This document shows positions 21,914-24,098 of a stretch of 24,098 nt of DNA, piece after piece. The notes under the pieces are model-generated. The model was not told the origin of the DNA. It was given only the letters and a program-made list of their open reading frames with translations, and did not search any database. Within the stretch, counting starts at the first letter, position 1. Every line of letters begins with the position of its first letter. Where the stretch lies: contig MU400908.1 in assembly GCA_022578965.1 (NCBI GenBank), forward strand, positions 1 to 24,098. The letters run 5' to 3'. This DNA comes from Xylaria sp. FL1777. Taxonomy: Eukaryota; Ascomycota; Sordariomycetes; Xylariales; Xylariaceae. Made by a program: the position numbers and the translations under genes.

Positions 21914-22201
21914 TTACTGCGACGGGTTTGATTCCTTTTTGTCTTCTGCGAGACCTCGACACTCCTGGCACTCGAGGGGCTGAGATATGTTCTTCTCACC
22001 ACTAGCAGCAGCGCCTAGCAGGGTGCTCAAGGCCCCCAGACGGACGTTGATCAATTGCGCAGAAACTAGCTGGGAATGTCGAGGATTCTGCCTACATATA
22101 AGGGCCACCCCCGCATGTTTGAGAGACCAAAAGGCGCTCTGCAATTGGCACTTGTGCTTTGGTAACCCTGCTTTCTCAAGAACTCTGTCGAAACTGAGCT
22201 C
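21914..22201 (-). other. In-frame open extension after the zinc-knuckle stop
   Basis: Directly after the TAG at 22204-22202, in the same frame, 95 sense codons run to a TAA at 21916-21914. The translation begins ELSFDRVLEKAGLPKHKCQL and ends with a C-x2-C pair (LECQECRG) and a polar tail. The chance of 95 stop-free codons at a given place with unbiased codons is about 1%, so this may be former or conditional coding sequence (nonsense mutation, readthrough, or an exon reached by splicing). It may also be a sequencing error. Confidence 0.4.
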
Positions 22202-23572
22202 CTAGCCACAGTCAGGACAATGCTCTTCGCAGGGCGTTGTTAGGAGTCGCTTGCAACGCGCTCCTGGGCATATCATATGCACCAAAGGATAGTGATAGGC
22301 CTCCTTGGGGCAGCGCGAACATGCTCGGGTTTTCACCTTCATAGCTACCTCACACTTTTCTGTTGTGTGATCTACCTGGAGACAATAATGACAGACCTTA
22401 GGACACATTTCTATCCCGTGCTTCTCACTCCTGCCCTGCACATCGTCGCAGTACCAACAGTCGCTGCTGCATTCCCAACGGCTGTGACCTGGATATTTAT
22501 GGCAAAAACAAGCTTTATCTCTGTGCTCGCAAAAGAAGGTTTGGTGTTTATTGCTCCCACAAAAGCCGCATGAACGAGCACAATGATATACTGAATGATC
22601 GAATGAGCAGCAGTTCTCACATGCGAGCCCAGTCTTCTCGATTTCTTCTTCTTCGATTGTCCAACGCTGATCCCTTAAGATGCTCACAGCGCGGCCTAGT
22701 GATTGATTACATCGTGTGGGCTCGACCGGATCACCGTCATTATTCCACATCATGGCGTCATACCAAGAACCAGACGAGGCTTCTACCGCCTGCCTAGAAA
22801 ATACAGACGAGAATGGCAACGCAATGACGTCGTCTTCTTTATACGACGAGTTATTTCGACTGAGTTCCGATAGTACAACTCGTCCCAAAGGTAGTGAGCA
22901 TTTGACCGGCCCTTTGTTTCCGCGATTCAAGATAAGGTATTCAAAGTCTTCGTCTTGTTGGCGTTGGGGGCAGTGTTCGTAAGTATGCTGGAGGCTGTCA
23001 CATTTACAGCACGCTTCCATCCAACCACTCTCCCCGACTTTAATGCAGACGGCTGCCTTGTGGTCGCTGCTACCACAGTTACCGCATAGGTTCGGATCAC
23101 GTTCCTGAATTTGATTAGCTGTTTCAGCCTGTTGTAGATGATGATCTGATGGTTGACAGCTATCATCATCGTCATTACACATGAGACGTCTTCTCTTCTT
23201 CTCCCGAGAGAGAAGCAGTGTGAGCTTCACCTGAATCAAACAGTCGAGGGACTTCAAGAACCCCAAGAGCTTGCCAAGGCACCCCAAGAGCTCTACTTCG
23301 CCAGAGGGATCACCAGGAGCGAGCACCTCGACTTTCGCCCTTACGGTTTCATCGTATGCCTTAGCGCTGGCAGTAATAGTTTCCAAGGTGCCAATAAACT
23401 CAACTTGGTGTTCTTCGCTTGCTTGGCCATTTTTATCATCCAACGTAAGGTCAGGTTTACTTCCGTTAGTAGCTGTGCCATGTCTGGATCCGCTACTTTG
23501 TTGACATGGCACGGTCATCATATCGACCGCCTCTAATTTCAAAGAGGAATCTCTCGATGTAACTGCACACAT
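22202..23572 (-). CDS. Multi-CCHC zinc-knuckle protein
   Basis: Single open frame of 456 residues from a true ATG. The N-terminal part (about 55-125) is probably helical and ends in a basic KKRRR patch (125-129) that could be a nuclear signal. Five canonical C-x2-C-x4-H-x4-C knuckles start at Cys163, 188, 318, 335 and 394. Two variants lie at 355-368 (C-x-C-x5-H-x4-C) and 372-390 (C-x2-C-x9-H-x4-C), and more Cys/His fill 418-455. An acidic low-complexity linker (about 205-315) separates knuckles 2 and 3. Such knuckles usually bind single-stranded RNA or DNA, as in CNBP/Gis2 and Air1/2, but this is not clearly an orthologue of either. No protease, reverse transcriptase or integrase is nearby, so a retrotransposon Gag is not supported. 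The exact function is unknown. The C-terminus is uncertain because the frame continues after the stop. Confidence 0.8.
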   Translation of the reverse strand: MCAVTSRDSSLKLEAVDMMTVPCQQSSGSRHGTATNGSKPDLTLDDKNGQASEEHQVEFIGTLETITASAKAYDETVRAKVEVLAPGDPSGEVELLGCLGKLLGFLKSLDCLIQVKLTLLLSREKKRRRLMCNDDDDSCQPSDHHLQQAETANQIQERDPNLCGNCGSSDHKAAVCIKVGESGWMEACCKCDSLQHTYEHCPQRQQDEDFEYLILNRGNKGPVKCSLPLGRVVLSELSRNNSSYKEDDVIALPFSSVFSRQAVEASSGSWYDAMMWNNDGDPVEPTRCNQSLGRAVSILRDQRWTIEEEEIEKTGLACENCCSFDHSVYHCARSCGFCGSNKHQTFFCEHRDKACFCHKYPGHSRWECSSDCWYCDDVQGRSEKHGIEMCPKVCHYCLQVDHTTEKCEVAMKVKTRACSRCPKEAYHYPLVHMICPGARCKRLLTTPCEEHCPDCG

Positions 23573-24098
23573 GGTTGTTGTAGAGGAAGTGGCTAATTTT
23601 CAGGTCGGTGCAATTTTGACGAATGCAGCAGTGGTGAACGATACGATGGAGCTAGATAGTAGTAGATGGAGAAGTACGTGTAGGTAGAACGAGGTTGAAG
23701 TGGTAGAAGACTGAAGTGGTAGAGGAGGTGGAAGGGACCAAGCTAGAAGGTCAAGGTACGTGCAGGGAAAGTACATATATATGTGCCTTCTGAATACTGG
23801 CCCAGAACCTTGTAATTACTAGGTAAGGTTAGGTCTGTACTCAAAAAGGTAGATGTTATCTCAGGTGCCTCAGACCAGAATGGTCCTTGCGTTTGTACCT
23901 CCCTAGCCATACCACCCCTCCACCAATTATAACTCTTCTTACCCCTTTTAACACAAACTTGGAATTTTGGTCTAAAGCAACTATGTTAATTTTTCTACTT
24001 ACGTTTTTATTTAAAAAACAATAAACTATAATTTATTTATATAATAACTTTAAATTTATTTAAAGTTATATTTAATTAATTAATTATTATATTTTATA
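23573..24098. other. Right-end flank grading into AT-rich DNA
   Basis: This is the 5' flank of the zinc-knuckle gene (minus strand), with G/A-rich imperfect repeats (GTGGTAGA, GTAGTAGATGGAG) up to about 23750. From about 23950 the composition turns sharply AT-rich; the last 98 bases contain only six G or C. No gene is visible. An AT-rich block of this kind in an ascomycete often marks a decayed repeat or a chromosome-structural region. Confidence 0.65.
24044..24069. repeat. 26-bp inverted repeat in AT-rich end
   Basis: Arms ATAACTTTAAAT (24044-24055) and ATTTAAAGTTAT (24058-24069) are perfect reverse complements with a two-base spacer. In a tract of about 6% GC such palindromes arise more easily by chance, but a 12-base perfect arm is still notable. 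Confidence 0.7.

Noticed and set aside
22202..23572. Retrotransposon Gag identity for the zinc-knuckle protein
   Set aside because: There are too many knuckles for a Gag, and no protease, reverse transcriptase, integrase or long terminal repeats are visible nearby.
1..24098. tRNA, rRNA, CRISPR or bacterial-type operon features
   Set aside because: I found no GGTTCGANNCC-type box B with a matching cloverleaf, no evenly spaced direct repeats of CRISPR type and no ribosomal RNA signatures. The introns show the DNA is eukaryotic nuclear.

Overview
This window looks like nuclear DNA of a filamentous ascomycete (Pezizomycotina, most likely a Sordariomycete). The evidence is four eukaryotic protein families, short GT-AG introns of 50-128 bp with CTRAC-like branch sites, long non-coding spacers full of simple repeats, and no bacterial operon structure. 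No species can be named from the sequence alone.

Layout. 1-3005: non-coding, with a poly-C block at the left edge, microsatellites and an AT-rich patch near 2.3 kb. 3006-4988 (-): a secreted, probably GPI-anchored lysophospholipase/phospholipase B without introns. 4989-8418: spacer with a strong 20-bp hairpin near 7.1 kb. 8419-10675 (-): the WD40 subunit of chromatin assembly factor 1 (Cac2/p60), in three exons. 10676-16349: a 5.7-kb spacer with no supportable gene, holding a recurring TAGGTACCTA palindrome and short tandem duplications. 16350-21279 (+): a full-length ABCC-type ABC transporter in three exons, 1582 residues. 22202-23572 (-): a 456-residue protein with five canonical CCHC zinc knuckles and several variants, convergent with the transporter. 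The right end (about 23.95 kb onward) drops into very AT-rich sequence, about 6% GC over the last 98 bases.

The four genes do not form an obvious pathway or cluster. They are a cell-surface/secreted lipase, a replication-coupled histone chaperone subunit, a membrane exporter and a nucleic-acid-binding-type zinc-knuckle protein. I see no biosynthetic cluster, CRISPR array, intact transposon, tRNA or rRNA.

The points most worth a second look are: the zinc-knuckle ORF, whose single TAG stop is followed in the same frame by 95 more open, protein-like codons; a ten-codon upstream ORF whose stop overlaps the CAF-1 start codon (ATGA); a phospho-SIM-like motif in the CAF-1 subunit; a steep third-position GC shift along the transporter gene; and the 7.1-kb hairpin. 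None of these is proof of a new system.
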